This document shows, piece after piece, positions 16,596-25,879 of a stretch of DNA of 64,000 nt (position 1 is the first letter of the stretch; every line of letters begins with the position of its first letter). Position numbers and translations under genes: made by a program. Below the pieces are notes generated by a model. The model made no database searches and was not told the origin of the DNA. It worked only from the letters and a program-made list of their open reading frames with translations. The DNA lies in assembly GCF_026626635.1 (NCBI RefSeq), contig NZ_JAPNKA010000001.1:11206501-11270500 (forward strand), in the 5' to 3' direction. Source of the DNA: Archangium lansingense. Its GTDB lineage: Bacteria > Myxococcota > Myxococcia > Myxococcales > Myxococcaceae.

Positions 16596-18098
16596 TCACC
16601 AGCGCGAGGCCAGTGTGTCCCCCTGCTCCACCAGCGGCTGGAGCGAGTTGTCCCGAGCTCCAGGGCGGCCCAGTCCCCGACGCACCGCGGGCAGCGACGC
16701 GGTGACGGGGCCCACGTAGAAGATGCCGTGGAAGCCCGCCTCGTTCGGCTTGTCGAACCGGTGCACGAAGAAGCGGTCCCCGTTGTCCTTGCCGCGCGTG
16801 GGCCGCACTCCGCAGTCCAGCTGCTGCTTCGCGCCCTCCACTGCGCAGATCCACGCCGAGCCGCTGTTGTAGGCCATGTCCAGCGCCACCACGTTCTTCA
16901 GCTCCTTGGACAGCAGCAGGCCCATGGGCCGGTAGCTGGCATCCCACGGCAGGCCCTGGATGGTGCGCGGGTGAATGTTGCCAGTCACCACCAGGAAGAA
17001 GCGTCCCGGCGCCTGGCGCACCTGCGAGAGCACCGTGGAGGCCATGGCGTCCTCGTGCTTCTGGCCCGTCAGCCCCGGGTGGTCGAACGCGAAGACGTCC
17101 ACATCCAGCCCCCGCGCGCGCAGCTGGCGCAGCTGCTCCAGCAGGTTCGCCATGGCCTCGCTGCTCCGCCCATCCTGATACGGATTGCGCCAGAAGGGCG
17201 CCTCCATCAGCTTCAACCAGTCATCCTCCGCACCCGCGCTGCGGATGAAGGTGGCCACGCGCTGCTGGTTCTCCAACGGCAACTCCAACCCCACCGTCAC
17301 GGGCATCCCGTTGGAGGCCGTCTGGCAGGCGCCCTGCGCGATGAAGCGCGGCACCTCCTGCGTGCCGTGCAGCTCGCCCAACAGCATCACGCCCCCGGGC
17401 TTCACCTGGGCGGGCAGACCGATGATGGGCAGCCCGCACTCCACCGTCATCGCCAGGACGGACGCCTTCGCCTCCGACGCCCCCCCCTTCGCCACTTCCT
17501 CCTCCTTCCCGGCGGACTCCTTCTTGGCCAGCCTGGGCGCCACCGACTGGTACACATTCCACTCCATCACCAGGTCGCGCGAGCCCTGCGCCGAGCCAGC
17601 CACGATGGCGTTGTCCCCTCGCGGACGGTCCTGGAAGTCCGCCATGTCCTCTATGTTGAAGGACGGCGTGCCCCCACTCTCCCCCTCATCCTCTCCTCCC
17701 GCCGCTTTGCCGCTCCCCAGCGTCGGGTCTACGCCCCAGGAGAGCTCGTCACCCGAGGGCGCCAACGTCCTGTTCGCGCTCCGGGTGATGCGGATGATCC
17801 ACAGCTTGCTGCGCGTAGGCGTCTCGCGCTTGCCCAGCACGAGGTAGCGGTGCCAGAAGCCTGCCACCCTCGAGCCACCAAACTCCTCGCGCCACTCCGT
17901 CTGCAGCACCAGGCTGCCCTTGTCCTCGCGGAAAGGCAGCTGGTTGTCCGTGAAGAATTGCCGGACCGAAGGCCAGATCTCTTCCAGAGGGGCCTCGTAG
18001 ATGGCCTCCTCGTTCGGAATTCCCAACCCATTCACTCCCGCGGCGCAGCCGGCCAGCAGGAACACCAGCCCCATTGCAATAAACCTCGCCGAGTGCAT
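16596..18098 (-). CDS. Lipoprotein with ChaN/Tiki-like (TraB/EreA superfamily) domain
   Basis: 500 residues from ATG 18098. The signal MHSARFIAMGLVFLLAGC ends in a lipobox with Cys 18. Residues about 30-150 contain EIWPSVRQFFTDNQLPFREDKGSLVLQTEW in the order expected for a BamC/NlpB-like or DUF3576-like helix-grip module. After a charged, low-complexity linker the C-terminal half (about 225-500) has GGVMLLGELHGTQEVPRF, VGLELPLENQ and FLVVTGNIHP, the marks of the ChaN/Tiki heme-binding or hydrolase-like fold. The combination is unusual. Likely anchored in a membrane facing the periplasm. Substrate unknown. Confidence 0.65.
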   Translation of the reverse strand: MHSARFIAMGLVFLLAGCAAGVNGLGIPNEEAIYEAPLEEIWPSVRQFFTDNQLPFREDKGSLVLQTEWREEFGGSRVAGFWHRYLVLGKRETPTRSKLWIIRITRSANRTLAPSGDELSWGVDPTLGSGKAAGGEDEGESGGTPSFNIEDMADFQDRPRGDNAIVAGSAQGSRDLVMEWNVYQSVAPRLAKKESAGKEEEVAKGGASEAKASVLAMTVECGLPIIGLPAQVKPGGVMLLGELHGTQEVPRFIAQGACQTASNGMPVTVGLELPLENQQRVATFIRSAGAEDDWLKLMEAPFWRNPYQDGRSSEAMANLLEQLRQLRARGLDVDVFAFDHPGLTGQKHEDAMASTVLSQVRQAPGRFFLVVTGNIHPRTIQGLPWDASYRPMGLLLSKELKNVVALDMAYNSGSAWICAVEGAKQQLDCGVRPTRGKDNGDRFFVHRFDKPNEAGFHGIFYVGPVTASLPAVRRGLGRPGARDNSLQPLVEQGDTLASRW

Positions 18099-18242
18099 CC
18101 GGAATCCCTCCTTGGAACAACCGCGTTCCCGGGAGGTAAACGCCCCGCCTAGGAGGACATATCGGCGGGACTTCGGGTGCGGGTTCCCCGGATACTCGCG
18201 GTCCGACACATCGGATATGCCCTGCCTCCCCAGGAGCCCGCG

Positions 18243-19322
18243 ATGACCCTCAACCTGCTCGACACGCGCCTGACGCGCGAATACGGCGTGCGCTACCCCT
18301 TCGTGAGCGCGGGCATGGCCTTCGTCGCACTGCCGCCGCTCGTCACCGCCGTCTGCAACGCGGGCGGCATCGGGGTACTCGGGGCCGCCCCGGAGCCGCC
18401 TCCCGCCACCGAGGCTCGCATCCAGGCCATCAAGGCGGGCACCCCGCATCTCTTCGGCGTCAACTTCATCATCGACAGCGCGGGGGGCCAGGACTTCACC
18501 ACGCGCGCGCACATCGACGTGTGCATCGCGGAAGGTGTACGGCTGGTCGTCTTCCACTGGAACCTGCCGCCGCGCGAGTGGATCCACGACCTGCATGCAG
18601 CGGGCGCTCGGGTGTGGCTCCAAGCGGGCTCGCTCGACTTCGCCCGCGAGGCACTGGCCGCGGGCGCGGACGGCCTCATTGCCCAGGGCAAACAGGCCGC
18701 GGGTCACAACCGGAGCACCACCCCCACCTCACTGCTCGTGAAGCAGCTCCGCCGCGAAGCCGGGTCCACGCTGATCCTCGCGGCCGGAGGCATCGCCGAT
18801 GGAGCGACCGCCGCGCACGCCTTGCGCCATGGCGCGGACGGTGTCTGGGTGGGAACGCGCATGGTCGCGTCCGTCGAGGCCTACGCCCATCCCGGCTACA
18901 AGCAGCGGCTGGTCGAGGGTGGAGAGGACGACTCGCGCTTCACCACGCTCTTTGGTCCGGAGTGGCCCGGACAGCGCCAGCGCGTGCTGCGCAACCGCGT
19001 CGTTCACGAGTGGGCCGGGCGCGAGGAGCGGATTCCCAACCCGCCCCCGCCTCCAGCCGCCATCGGCACCACGGTGCTGTTCCCCGGCGTGGTCAACGTG
19101 CCCTACGTGATGCCGAAGTTCAGTGCCTTCGCGCCCACGCCCGATACCGATGGCGACCTCGAGGAGATGGACATGCCAGCGGGTGGCGCGAGCATGGAGC
19201 TCATCCAGGACATCCTCCCCGCCAGCCAGCTCGTCACCAGCATGATGGAGGCAGCGCGAGAGCACCTCGAGCACTCCACCACGCTGGTGGAGGACGAGCA
19301 CCGAGCCGGACAAGACACCTGA
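18243..19322 (+). CDS. Nitronate monooxygenase / 2-nitropropane dioxygenase family flavoprotein
   Basis: 359 residues from ATG 18243, with AGGAG upstream. A TIM-barrel FMN enzyme: VSAGMAFVALPPLVTAVCNAGGIGVLGA at the N-terminus, the flavin/substrate segment AQGKQAAGHN, the phosphate-binding loop LAAGGIADG and GADGVWVGTRMVAS. These enzymes oxidise toxic alkyl nitronates such as propionate-3-nitronate, and some paralogues are enoyl reductases, so substrate is not certain. Divergent from the ChaN-like lipoprotein gene. Confidence 0.85.
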   Translation: MTLNLLDTRLTREYGVRYPFVSAGMAFVALPPLVTAVCNAGGIGVLGAAPEPPPATEARIQAIKAGTPHLFGVNFIIDSAGGQDFTTRAHIDVCIAEGVRLVVFHWNLPPREWIHDLHAAGARVWLQAGSLDFAREALAAGADGLIAQGKQAAGHNRSTTPTSLLVKQLRREAGSTLILAAGGIADGATAAHALRHGADGVWVGTRMVASVEAYAHPGYKQRLVEGGEDDSRFTTLFGPEWPGQRQRVLRNRVVHEWAGREERIPNPPPPPAAIGTTVLFPGVVNVPYVMPKFSAFAPTPDTDGDLEEMDMPAGGASMELIQDILPASQLVTSMMEAAREHLEHSTTLVEDEHRAGQDT

Positions 19323-19398
19323 AGGAACCGGCTCGGGACGCCGCGTGCGCGACCGTTCCGGACCGGCCATGATGCGCGCAACCCTCAACGGACCGAAC

Positions 19399-20337
19399 AT
19401 GCGCCCGACCCGACTGTTCCTGGCCTTTCTCGCACTCCTCGGCACCGCCTGTGCCACGACCTCGGCGGAGGTCCCCGCGTCCACGCCACGCTCCGCCGCC
19501 GTGGCGGAACGGCGCGCCTTCCTCTGGGAGGTGACACGCCCGGGCACTCCGGACAAGCGGCTCTACCTCACCGGCTCGGTCCACCTGGGCAGGCCTGGCC
19601 AGTTCGTCTTCCCGCCCTCCATGGAGGCCGCGCTCGCGCGCTCCCAGGCCTTGGTCGTGGAGCTGGACCCGGACAAGGCCAGCCCGCAGCAGACCCAGCA
19701 GCTCATGCTGCGCTTGGGTACCTTCACGCCTCCTGATGGGCTGAGCACACACCTGAGCGCCGAGACGAAGGCCCTCCTGCCCGAGGCGCTCCAGCAGGTG
19801 GGAATCCCCATGCTCGCCGCCGAGCGCATGCGTCCCTGGCTGCTGTCGCTCACGCTCTCCCTTATGGAGATGCAGAAGGCCGGCTATTCGGAGACGGGCG
19901 GCATCGATCGGATGCTGCTGACGAAGGCGCGCGGCACCCAGCGCATCGTGGAGCTGGAGTCGCTCGAGGCGCAGATGAACATGCTCGCGGGCCTGCCCGA
20001 GCCGGTGCAGGACCTCATGCTGCGAGAACAGCTCCAGCAGGCCTCGCAGACGGCGGTCAGCATGGCGGCCGTGGCCACCGCCTGGGAGGGCGGCAACCCC
20101 GACGCCCTCGCGCATATCCTCTTCGAGCGGGTGGATGACCCCACCTTCCGGCCCTTCTACGAGGCCCTCTTCTTCACCCGCAACCGGCAGATGACGGACA
20201 AGCTGGCCGCGATGTTCGAGCAGCCGGAGACCCACTTCGCGGTGGTGGGCGCCGGTCACCTGGTGGGCGAGGAAGGCATCCTCGCCCTGCTAGCCCAAAA
20301 GGGCTTCCAGGTGCGTCAGCTCCCTCGCGAGCCCTGA
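19399..20337 (+). CDS. TraB/GumN family lipoprotein
   Basis: 312 residues from ATG 19399, chosen because the signal peptide MRPTRLFLAFLALLGTAC starts there; in-frame ATGs at 19369 and 19372 are possible. The TraB/GumN family has two GX2H motifs: here LTGSVHLG near the N-terminus and VGAGHLVGEEGIL near the end, with conserved Glu in VVELDPD. The fold belongs to the Tiki/EreA/ChaN superfamily of metal-dependent hydrolases. Probably periplasmic or lipid-anchored; substrate unknown. Follows the nitronate monooxygenase gene in the same direction. Confidence 0.82.
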   Translation: MRPTRLFLAFLALLGTACATTSAEVPASTPRSAAVAERRAFLWEVTRPGTPDKRLYLTGSVHLGRPGQFVFPPSMEAALARSQALVVELDPDKASPQQTQQLMLRLGTFTPPDGLSTHLSAETKALLPEALQQVGIPMLAAERMRPWLLSLTLSLMEMQKAGYSETGGIDRMLLTKARGTQRIVELESLEAQMNMLAGLPEPVQDLMLREQLQQASQTAVSMAAVATAWEGGNPDALAHILFERVDDPTFRPFYEALFFTRNRQMTDKLAAMFEQPETHFAVVGAGHLVGEEGILALLAQKGFQVRQLPREP

Positions 20338-20398
20338 GGCGCACGCGCAGCCCCGGGCGGAGGAGCCGGATTCGCCTTGCCGCCCCGGCTGCAAGAGA

Positions 20399-22114
20399 AT
20401 GAGGCTTCCCATGCCTCACTCCGACCCACCAGGTAGCGCGGCACCGCTCGGCACCCAGCTTCTCGCCGAGCACCTCCGGGCGGACGCAGCCGCCCGCGAG
20501 GCCACCGTGACCCGGTTCATCAGCCGGGTGTCCTTCCTCTTCATCTTCTCCACGCTCGGGCTGGGGCCCCTCATTGGCCGGCCCCGCGCACTGGCCGTCG
20601 CGGGCCTGTGTGCCTTCCTCGCCGTCTATTACGGGTGGCTCTCCCGAGTGCTGCGGCGCGGCTGGTTCCACCCCGCCATCCACTGGGCCAACGTCGGCCT
20701 GGAGGCCTCCATCGGAGCGTTCCTCTTCGTCTGCGACGTCCTCTTCGGGAATGCCGAGCAGGCGCTGGGCAACCCCATGGCCGTCCTCTGGAGCGCGCTC
20801 ATCCTGCTCGCGGCGCTGCGGGGCAGGCGCAACCTGGCCCTCTTCGCCGGCGGGCTCGTGGCCGCCGAGACGGTGCTGCTCTACTTCCTGCTCGCCTGGC
20901 CCCGGCTGCAAGAGCCCGTTCCCATGATGTTCACGCCACCGCTGGTGGTACTGCGGGCCGTCTACTACTTCGTCACCGGGTGGATGGCCGCACTCGTGGC
21001 CAGCCACCTCACGCACAAGGCCGAGGAGGCGCTGCACGCCATCCGCGCGAAGGACCTGCTGGGCAAATACTTCCTCCACGAGAGGCTGGGAGTGGGAGGC
21101 ATGGCGGAGGTGTTCCGCGCCACGTACAGCCCAGAGGGTGGCTTCGAGAAGGTGGTGGCCATCAAGCGCATCCTCCCGGCCTACGCCGAGGACGAGGACT
21201 TCGTGACGCTCTTCCGCCGGGAGGCGGAGCTGGGCTCGCTCCTCAACCACTCCAACATCGTCCAGGTGCTCGACGTGGGCCGGTTCGGGGACACCTACTT
21301 CATGGCCATGGAGCACATCGAGGGCGTGTCCCTGCGCGAGCTGCTCAAGAGCCATGGCCCGCTGCCGCCAGCGGTGGTGGCGTTCATCGGGGCCGAACTG
21401 GGCGAGGCGCTCGACTACGTGCACCGGCGCACCTCGAGCGAGGGCCTCCCGCTGAACCTCGTCCACCGGGACGTGAATCCACCCAACATCCTGCTGTCTC
21501 GCATCGGCGAGGTGAAGCTGGGGGACTTCGGGGTGGCGCGGGCCGCCATCCACGTCCGGCTCACCCAGGCGGACCGCGTGCGCGGCAAGCTGGGGTACAT
21601 GGCCCCAGAGCAGGCCCGGGGTCAGCCCTTCGATGGGCGCGCGGACCTCTTCGCGCTCGGCCTCACGTTGCACGAGGCGCTCACGGGACGCCGCGTCTTC
21701 CAGCGGGAGGATGCCTCTGACACGGTGCGTAGCGTCCCGCCCCCCTTCCTCGTGCCGCCCTCGGTCCACTGCCCGGAAGTCCCTCACGAGCTGGATGCCG
21801 CCATCATGGACCTGCTCCAGTGGCAGGTGGCGGACCGCACGCCCCGAGGCCATCGGCTGCGCGAGCAGCTCTGCGCGCTGACGGGAGCGCTCGCCCCCTA
21901 CCCCCACGGGCAGAGGGAACTGGCCCGGCTCGTCCAGGAAGCCCTCGCGTTCAAGGGAGGCCTCGCGCCGGCACGAAGCACGGAGCAGGAGACGCGGCTG
22001 GAGCCCACCCCGCTCAGTGCCGGGAGCGAGGAGCCTACGGCGGTCCTGGCGGCCGGAGGCGCACTCGCCGGCGGGCCAGGTGCCCCCGCCCGAGGGGGAA
22101 ATCGCGAGGACTGA
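20399..22114 (+). CDS. Membrane-anchored Ser/Thr protein kinase
   Basis: 571 residues. The N-terminal 210 residues carry about six hydrophobic segments (FLFIFSTLGLGPLIG, ALAVAGLCAFLAVYYGW, ASIGAFLFVCDVLF and others). A Hanks-type kinase follows (about 218-500): GVGGMAEVFRA, AIKRI Lys, HRDVNPPNILL, GDFGVA and APEQARG are all present, so it should be active. The C-terminal tail is Pro/Gly/Ala-rich. The membrane part lies N-terminal, unlike the usual kinase-then-membrane order. The ATG at 20399 has no good ribosome site; 20411 is an alternative. Confidence 0.88.
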   Translation: MRLPMPHSDPPGSAAPLGTQLLAEHLRADAAAREATVTRFISRVSFLFIFSTLGLGPLIGRPRALAVAGLCAFLAVYYGWLSRVLRRGWFHPAIHWANVGLEASIGAFLFVCDVLFGNAEQALGNPMAVLWSALILLAALRGRRNLALFAGGLVAAETVLLYFLLAWPRLQEPVPMMFTPPLVVLRAVYYFVTGWMAALVASHLTHKAEEALHAIRAKDLLGKYFLHERLGVGGMAEVFRATYSPEGGFEKVVAIKRILPAYAEDEDFVTLFRREAELGSLLNHSNIVQVLDVGRFGDTYFMAMEHIEGVSLRELLKSHGPLPPAVVAFIGAELGEALDYVHRRTSSEGLPLNLVHRDVNPPNILLSRIGEVKLGDFGVARAAIHVRLTQADRVRGKLGYMAPEQARGQPFDGRADLFALGLTLHEALTGRRVFQREDASDTVRSVPPPFLVPPSVHCPEVPHELDAAIMDLLQWQVADRTPRGHRLREQLCALTGALAPYPHGQRELARLVQEALAFKGGLAPARSTEQETRLEPTPLSAGSEEPTAVLAAGGALAGGPGAPARGGNRED

Positions 22115-22288
22115 GCCGTGGAGTGGGTGGGTGGGAGCCTCGGGCCTCATGGCCATGAAGGGCCTGGTCCTGTTATCATCTGCACACGGGGGGCGATGTT
22201 GACTTGACTGGAGACTCCACGAGATGTGCGCGAGTGAAGATCCTCCCCCCCGGAGCACCCCGTTCCCCTTCCGCTTCCTGGTGATGCG

Positions 22289-23401
22289 GTGACCCGTCCA
22301 CTGGACCCGGTCGAAGAGTTGCTGCGGGTGGTGCTCGGCCTCACCGACTGCCTCGTCTTCGAGTTCGACGCCGAGGGCCGCTACCTCGCGGCGTGGACCA
22401 GCTCCGACTCGCTGCTGGCCGCGCCACGAGAGGCGTTCCTGGGACGCCGCATCTCCGAGGTGATGGACCCCGCGACCGCGGCGCTGACCCTGGAGAGCAT
22501 CCAGCGCGTGCTGACCCGGGGGCAGCCCGACCGCTTCGAGTACTCGTTGGAGCTGGAGGGCGGGCGCCGTTGGTTCAGCGCCGATGCGATGCTGGTGCCC
22601 CAGCGTCCGGGCGTGGCCTTCATGGTCCGGGACATCACCCGGCAGAAGACGCTCGAGTTGAGCCTGCTCCAGGCGGACCGGCTGGCGGCCCTGGGGACGT
22701 TGGCCGCGGGAGTGGCGCACGAGGTGAACAACCCCCTGGGCTACATCGCCTCCAACCTCAACTTCATCGAGGAGGAGATGGCCGAGGTGCAGCAGGCGCT
22801 GGCTGGCACGCCTGGTACCGAAGGGCTGGCGCTCACACTGGAGGAGTGTTCGGAGGCGCTCGCCGAGGTGCGGCAGGGCACCACGCGCATCCACAACGTG
22901 GTGGGCGACCTGAAGACGTTCGCACGGGGAGAAGACATCTGCTCGGGGGAGGAGCGGGCGGATGTCCGGCGGGCGCTGGAGATGTCGATCAACATGGCAA
23001 TGCCGGAGCTCCGGCACCGGGCCCGCATGGTCCTGCAGGCGGAGGAGGTGCCCCCGGTGCGAGGCAGCGAGTCGCGCCTGGGGCAGGTGTTCCTCAATCT
23101 GCTGCTCAACGCCGCCCAGTCCATCCCCGAGGGCGCCCCCGGGAAGAACACCGTGGAGGCCCACGTGCGAGCCGAAGAGCACAACGTGGTGATCGAGATC
23201 CGGGACACCGGCCAGGGCATCCCTCCCGAGAACCTGAAGCGCATCTTCGAGCCGTTCTTCACCACCCGGCCCGCGGGTGTGGGGACGGGCCTGGGGCTGG
23301 CCATCTGCCACAGCATCGTCATCGCGATGCGGGGAGAGATGTCGGTGGAGAGCACCGTGGGCAAGGGCACCTGCTTCCGGGTGCGGCTGCCCACCGCCTG
23401 A
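22289..23401 (+). CDS. PAS-domain sensor histidine kinase
   Basis: 370 residues from GTG 22289. A PAS domain (about 10-125) precedes a HisKA phospho-acceptor segment, LAAGVAHEVNNPLGYIASNL, with His near 146. An HATPase_c domain follows with N-box NLLLNAAQSIP, DTGQGIP and GTGLGLAICHSIV. No membrane segment, so it senses cytosolic cues. It has no receiver attached or adjacent; orphan kinases are common in myxobacteria. Confidence 0.88.
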   Translation: MTRPLDPVEELLRVVLGLTDCLVFEFDAEGRYLAAWTSSDSLLAAPREAFLGRRISEVMDPATAALTLESIQRVLTRGQPDRFEYSLELEGGRRWFSADAMLVPQRPGVAFMVRDITRQKTLELSLLQADRLAALGTLAAGVAHEVNNPLGYIASNLNFIEEEMAEVQQALAGTPGTEGLALTLEECSEALAEVRQGTTRIHNVVGDLKTFARGEDICSGEERADVRRALEMSINMAMPELRHRARMVLQAEEVPPVRGSESRLGQVFLNLLLNAAQSIPEGAPGKNTVEAHVRAEEHNVVIEIRDTGQGIPPENLKRIFEPFFTTRPAGVGTGLGLAICHSIVIAMRGEMSVESTVGKGTCFRVRLPTA

Positions 23402-23431
23402 CCCTCGACGCGGGGCTCCCGTCCACCCGCC

Positions 23432-23869
23432 TCAGGCGAGGCGCAGGTCCACGACGATGTTGCCGCGGGTAGCGTTCGAATAGGGGCAGACCTCGTGGGC
23501 GGCGCGCAGCAACGCCTCGGCCTGCTCACGCGGCAGCTCGGGGATGGAGGCGATGAGCTCGACAGCGAGGCCGAACCCCTTGCCTACGGGCCCAATGGTG
23601 GCATTCGCCGTGATGCTGACCGGCCCCGTGACGATCTTCTGGGCGCGGGCCACATGCGCCAGTGCACTCCCGAAGCACGCGGCGTAACCACCCGCGAAGA
23701 GCTGCTCGGGGTTGGTTCCGGGGGCGCCGTTGCCACCGAGCGCACGAGGCGGAACGAGGGCGACGTCGAGGTTGCCATCGTCACTCTTCACGCGGCCCTC
23801 GCGCCCCGCCGTAGCGGTGGCCGTCGCGGTGTAGAGGCGCTTCTCGAGAATCGTAGGGGTGGTGCTCAT
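23432..23869 (-). CDS. ohr: Organic hydroperoxide resistance protein Ohr
   Basis: 145 residues, OsmC/Ohr fold. The two reactive cysteines are in place: Cys 65 in GGYAACFGSAL and Cys 128 in HEVCPYSNATRGN, the latter a hallmark of Ohr rather than OsmC. It reduces organic and fatty-acid hydroperoxides using lipoyl groups. The palindrome CACAATTAGATTGTG 48-62 bp upstream is a likely OhrR operator, and ohrR itself lies 1.2 kb away across one gene. Confidence 0.93.
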   Translation of the reverse strand: MSTTPTILEKRLYTATATATAGREGRVKSDDGNLDVALVPPRALGGNGAPGTNPEQLFAGGYAACFGSALAHVARAQKIVTGPVSITANATIGPVGKGFGLAVELIASIPELPREQAEALLRAAHEVCPYSNATRGNIVVDLRLA

Positions 23870-23916
23870 TTGAATCTCCTTGTGCCGACATCAGTGGTCG
23901 CGGGTTTTAGATAGGA

Positions 23917-23931
23917 CACAATTAGATTGTG
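23917..23931. promoter_or_regulatory. Candidate OhrR operator upstream of ohr
   Basis: CACAATTAGATTGTG is a perfect palindrome of 6-bp arms around TAG. MarR-type OhrR operators are AT-rich palindromes built on ACAATT-like half sites, and this is a rare AT-rich island in GC-rich DNA just before ohr. Oxidation of OhrR would release it and induce ohr. Confidence 0.6.
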
Positions 23932-24004
23932 CGCAATATATTCTGCCCGAGAGACGGTGAGCCCAAGGGCCCCTCAACCGCCTCTCATTCCCTGAGGAAA
24001 CGCT

Positions 24005-25018
24005 TCAGCTCGCCCGGGCGAGCGCGTCACGAGCCTCTGCGGTGATCTCGTACGAGCGCAGGCGCGCGGCGTGGTCGAAGATCTGCGACGTCACCATGAG
24101 CTCGTCAGCGCCGGTGCGGGCGATGAAGGACGCCAGCCCACGCCGGACGGACTCGGGCGAGCCGACAACCGAACAAGACAGCGCCTGCTCGAGCCCCGCC
24201 TGCTCCATCGGCGACAGCCGCTGCTCGAAGCCCTCGACCGGGGGCTGCAGGGGACCCGGCTGGCCGCGGCGCAGATTGAGGAAGGCCTGCTGGATGGAGG
24301 TCATCAGCCGGCGGCCCTCCTCATCGGTATCGGCCGCGAAGACATTGAGGCCCAGCATGACGTGAGGCCGCTCGAGCTGCTCCGAGGGACGGAACCGGCT
24401 GCGGTAGACCTCGATGGCCTGCATCATGTGGCCCGGCGCGAAGTGAGAGGCGAAGGCATAGGGAAGGCCCAACGCCGCGGCGAGCTGCGCGCCGAAGAGG
24501 CTGGAGCCGAGAATCCAGAGCGGCACGTTCAAGCCAGCACCAGGCACGGCCCGCACCCGCTGACCGGGCTCGGCGGGACGGAAGTAGTTCATGAGCTCGA
24601 CGACATCCTGAGGGAAGGTGTCGGCGTCGCTGGCCAGGGTGCGCCGGAGCGCATGGGAGGTAACCTGGTCGGTGCCTGGAGCGCGCCCCAAGCCCAGCTC
24701 GATGCGCCCCGGATAGAGCGACTCCAGCGTGCCGAACTGCTCGGCAATCACCAGCGGAGCATGGTTCGGCAACATGATACCCCCGGCGCCGACGCGAATC
24801 GTCGAGGTGCCACCGGCCACGTACCCGATGACGACCGAGGTCGCGGCGCTCGCCACGCCGGCCATGTTGTGGTGCTCGGCAAGCCAGTAGCGGCGATAGC
24901 CCAACTTCTCGACATGGCGGGCGAGGTCGAGCGTGTTGCGAAGAGCCTGGCCGGCGTTACTCCCTTCGGTGATAGGCGAGAGGTCAAGCACGGAGAAGGG
25001 GATGGTGTGCGATTCCAT
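24005..25018 (-). CDS. LLM-class flavin-dependent oxidoreductase
   Basis: 337 residues, luciferase-like monooxygenase fold. Marks include the start PFSVLDLSPITEG, RYWLAEHHNMAGVASAATSV, RVGAGGIMLPNHAPLVIAEQFGTLESLYPGRIELGLGRAPG and the C-terminal VGSPESVRRGL. This pattern is the one annotated as MsnO8-type LLM oxidoreductases that use FMN. The substrate is unknown. It sits between ohr and ohrR and is transcribed with ohr's direction, so a role in the oxidative-stress response is likely. Confidence 0.87.
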   Translation of the reverse strand: MESHTIPFSVLDLSPITEGSNAGQALRNTLDLARHVEKLGYRRYWLAEHHNMAGVASAATSVVIGYVAGGTSTIRVGAGGIMLPNHAPLVIAEQFGTLESLYPGRIELGLGRAPGTDQVTSHALRRTLASDADTFPQDVVELMNYFRPAEPGQRVRAVPGAGLNVPLWILGSSLFGAQLAAALGLPYAFASHFAPGHMMQAIEVYRSRFRPSEQLERPHVMLGLNVFAADTDEEGRRLMTSIQQAFLNLRRGQPGPLQPPVEGFEQRLSPMEQAGLEQALSCSVVGSPESVRRGLASFIARTGADELMVTSQIFDHAARLRSYEITAEARDALARAS

Positions 25019-25019
25019 T

Positions 25020-25038
25020 GCACCCCATATAATGGTGC
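25020..25038 (+). promoter_or_regulatory. Divergent LLM/ohrR promoter with inverted repeat
   Basis: A perfect TATAAT (25028-25033) sits between GCACC (25020-25024) and GGTGC (25034-25038), a 5-bp inverted repeat. The hexamer is placed to serve as the -10 of ohrR, about 40 bp before its ATG. Only 53 bp separate the divergent starts, so a bound repressor would affect both genes. Confidence 0.45.
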
Positions 25039-25071
25039 GCTACGTGAAGTGCATCAGGTCCAAGAGGCAGC

Positions 25072-25557
25072 ATGGCTGAAAAGAAGAAAGGCGCGCGGGC
25101 TGGCGAGTCGGAGGATCTCCTCCGGCTGGATGTCCAGCTCTGCTTCGCCGTCTACACGGCGAGCAATCTCATCACCCGCCTCTATCGGCCGCTGCTGGAC
25201 CCGCTGGGAATCACCTACTCGCAGTACCTGGCGATGATGGCGCTCTGGGAGCACTCGCCGCGCACGGTCGGTGAATTGGGCGAGGCGCTGGGGCTCGACT
25301 CCGGCACGCTCACCCCGCTGCTCAAGCGGCTGGAGGCGAACGGGCTCGTGGCCCGCAAGCGCGCTCCGGAGGACGAGCGCCGCGTGTTGGTCGAGCTCAC
25401 GTCCGCCGGACAGAAGCTGCGCGCCCGCGCGGTGTCCATTCCCAAGGAGCTGATGTGCAAGCTCCCGATTCAGTTCGAGGAGGCAACGGAGCTGCGGGAC
25501 GCACTCCGGCGACTCACTCGAGGCCTACAGTCGGGGCCTGAAGGAAACGAAGGATGA
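25072..25557 (+). CDS. ohrR: MarR-family peroxide-sensing repressor OhrR
   Basis: 161 residues. The N-terminal peroxide-sensing Cys is present at residue 24 in LDVQLCFAVYTASN, matching the OhrR consensus (QLCFALY). The winged helix follows: YLAMMALWEHSPRTVGELGEALGLDSGTLTPLLKRLEANGLVARKR and the wing DERRVLVELT. OhrR represses ohr until its Cys is oxidised by organic peroxide. The start is ATG 25072. The stop overlaps the next gene by 4 bp. Confidence 0.92.
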   Translation: MAEKKKGARAGESEDLLRLDVQLCFAVYTASNLITRLYRPLLDPLGITYSQYLAMMALWEHSPRTVGELGEALGLDSGTLTPLLKRLEANGLVARKRAPEDERRVLVELTSAGQKLRARAVSIPKELMCKLPIQFEEATELRDALRRLTRGLQSGPEGNEG

Positions 25558-25826
25558 GCAGGGTCCTGGGGCTGGTGTTCTTCTCCGGGCTGCTCACGGG
25601 GCTCGCGTTCCTCGTGCTGCGAGGCCTGTGGTCCACCTTGCGCACCCGCCGCGGGGCAGGGGTCTTCTGGCGCCTCCCCCTCTTCAGCTTCGCCTTCGAG
25701 CACATGCTCGGCCGCTACCGCCGTGGGGACTCGCACCTGTACGTCTCCGGCGGAACAGAGCACTGGTTCCCTTTCCGCATGGGCATTCCCGCTGAGGTGA
25801 CGGTGCTCACCCTGCGCGCGGCATGA
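25554..25826 (+). CDS. Small membrane protein of unknown function
   Basis: 90 residues. One clear N-terminal transmembrane helix (VLGLVFFSGLLTGLAFLVL) is followed by a basic segment and a short soluble tail containing DSHLYVSGGTEHWFPFRMG. ATGA overlap with ohrR implies co-transcription in the peroxide operon. I recognise no family. Confidence 0.6.
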   Translation: MSRVLGLVFFSGLLTGLAFLVLRGLWSTLRTRRGAGVFWRLPLFSFAFEHMLGRYRRGDSHLYVSGGTEHWFPFRMGIPAEVTVLTLRAA

Positions 25827-25879
25827 GCCGCCCCGCCTCCGTGCGGAATCGAGTCGTGCCCGTTACCTCTGGAGCCATC

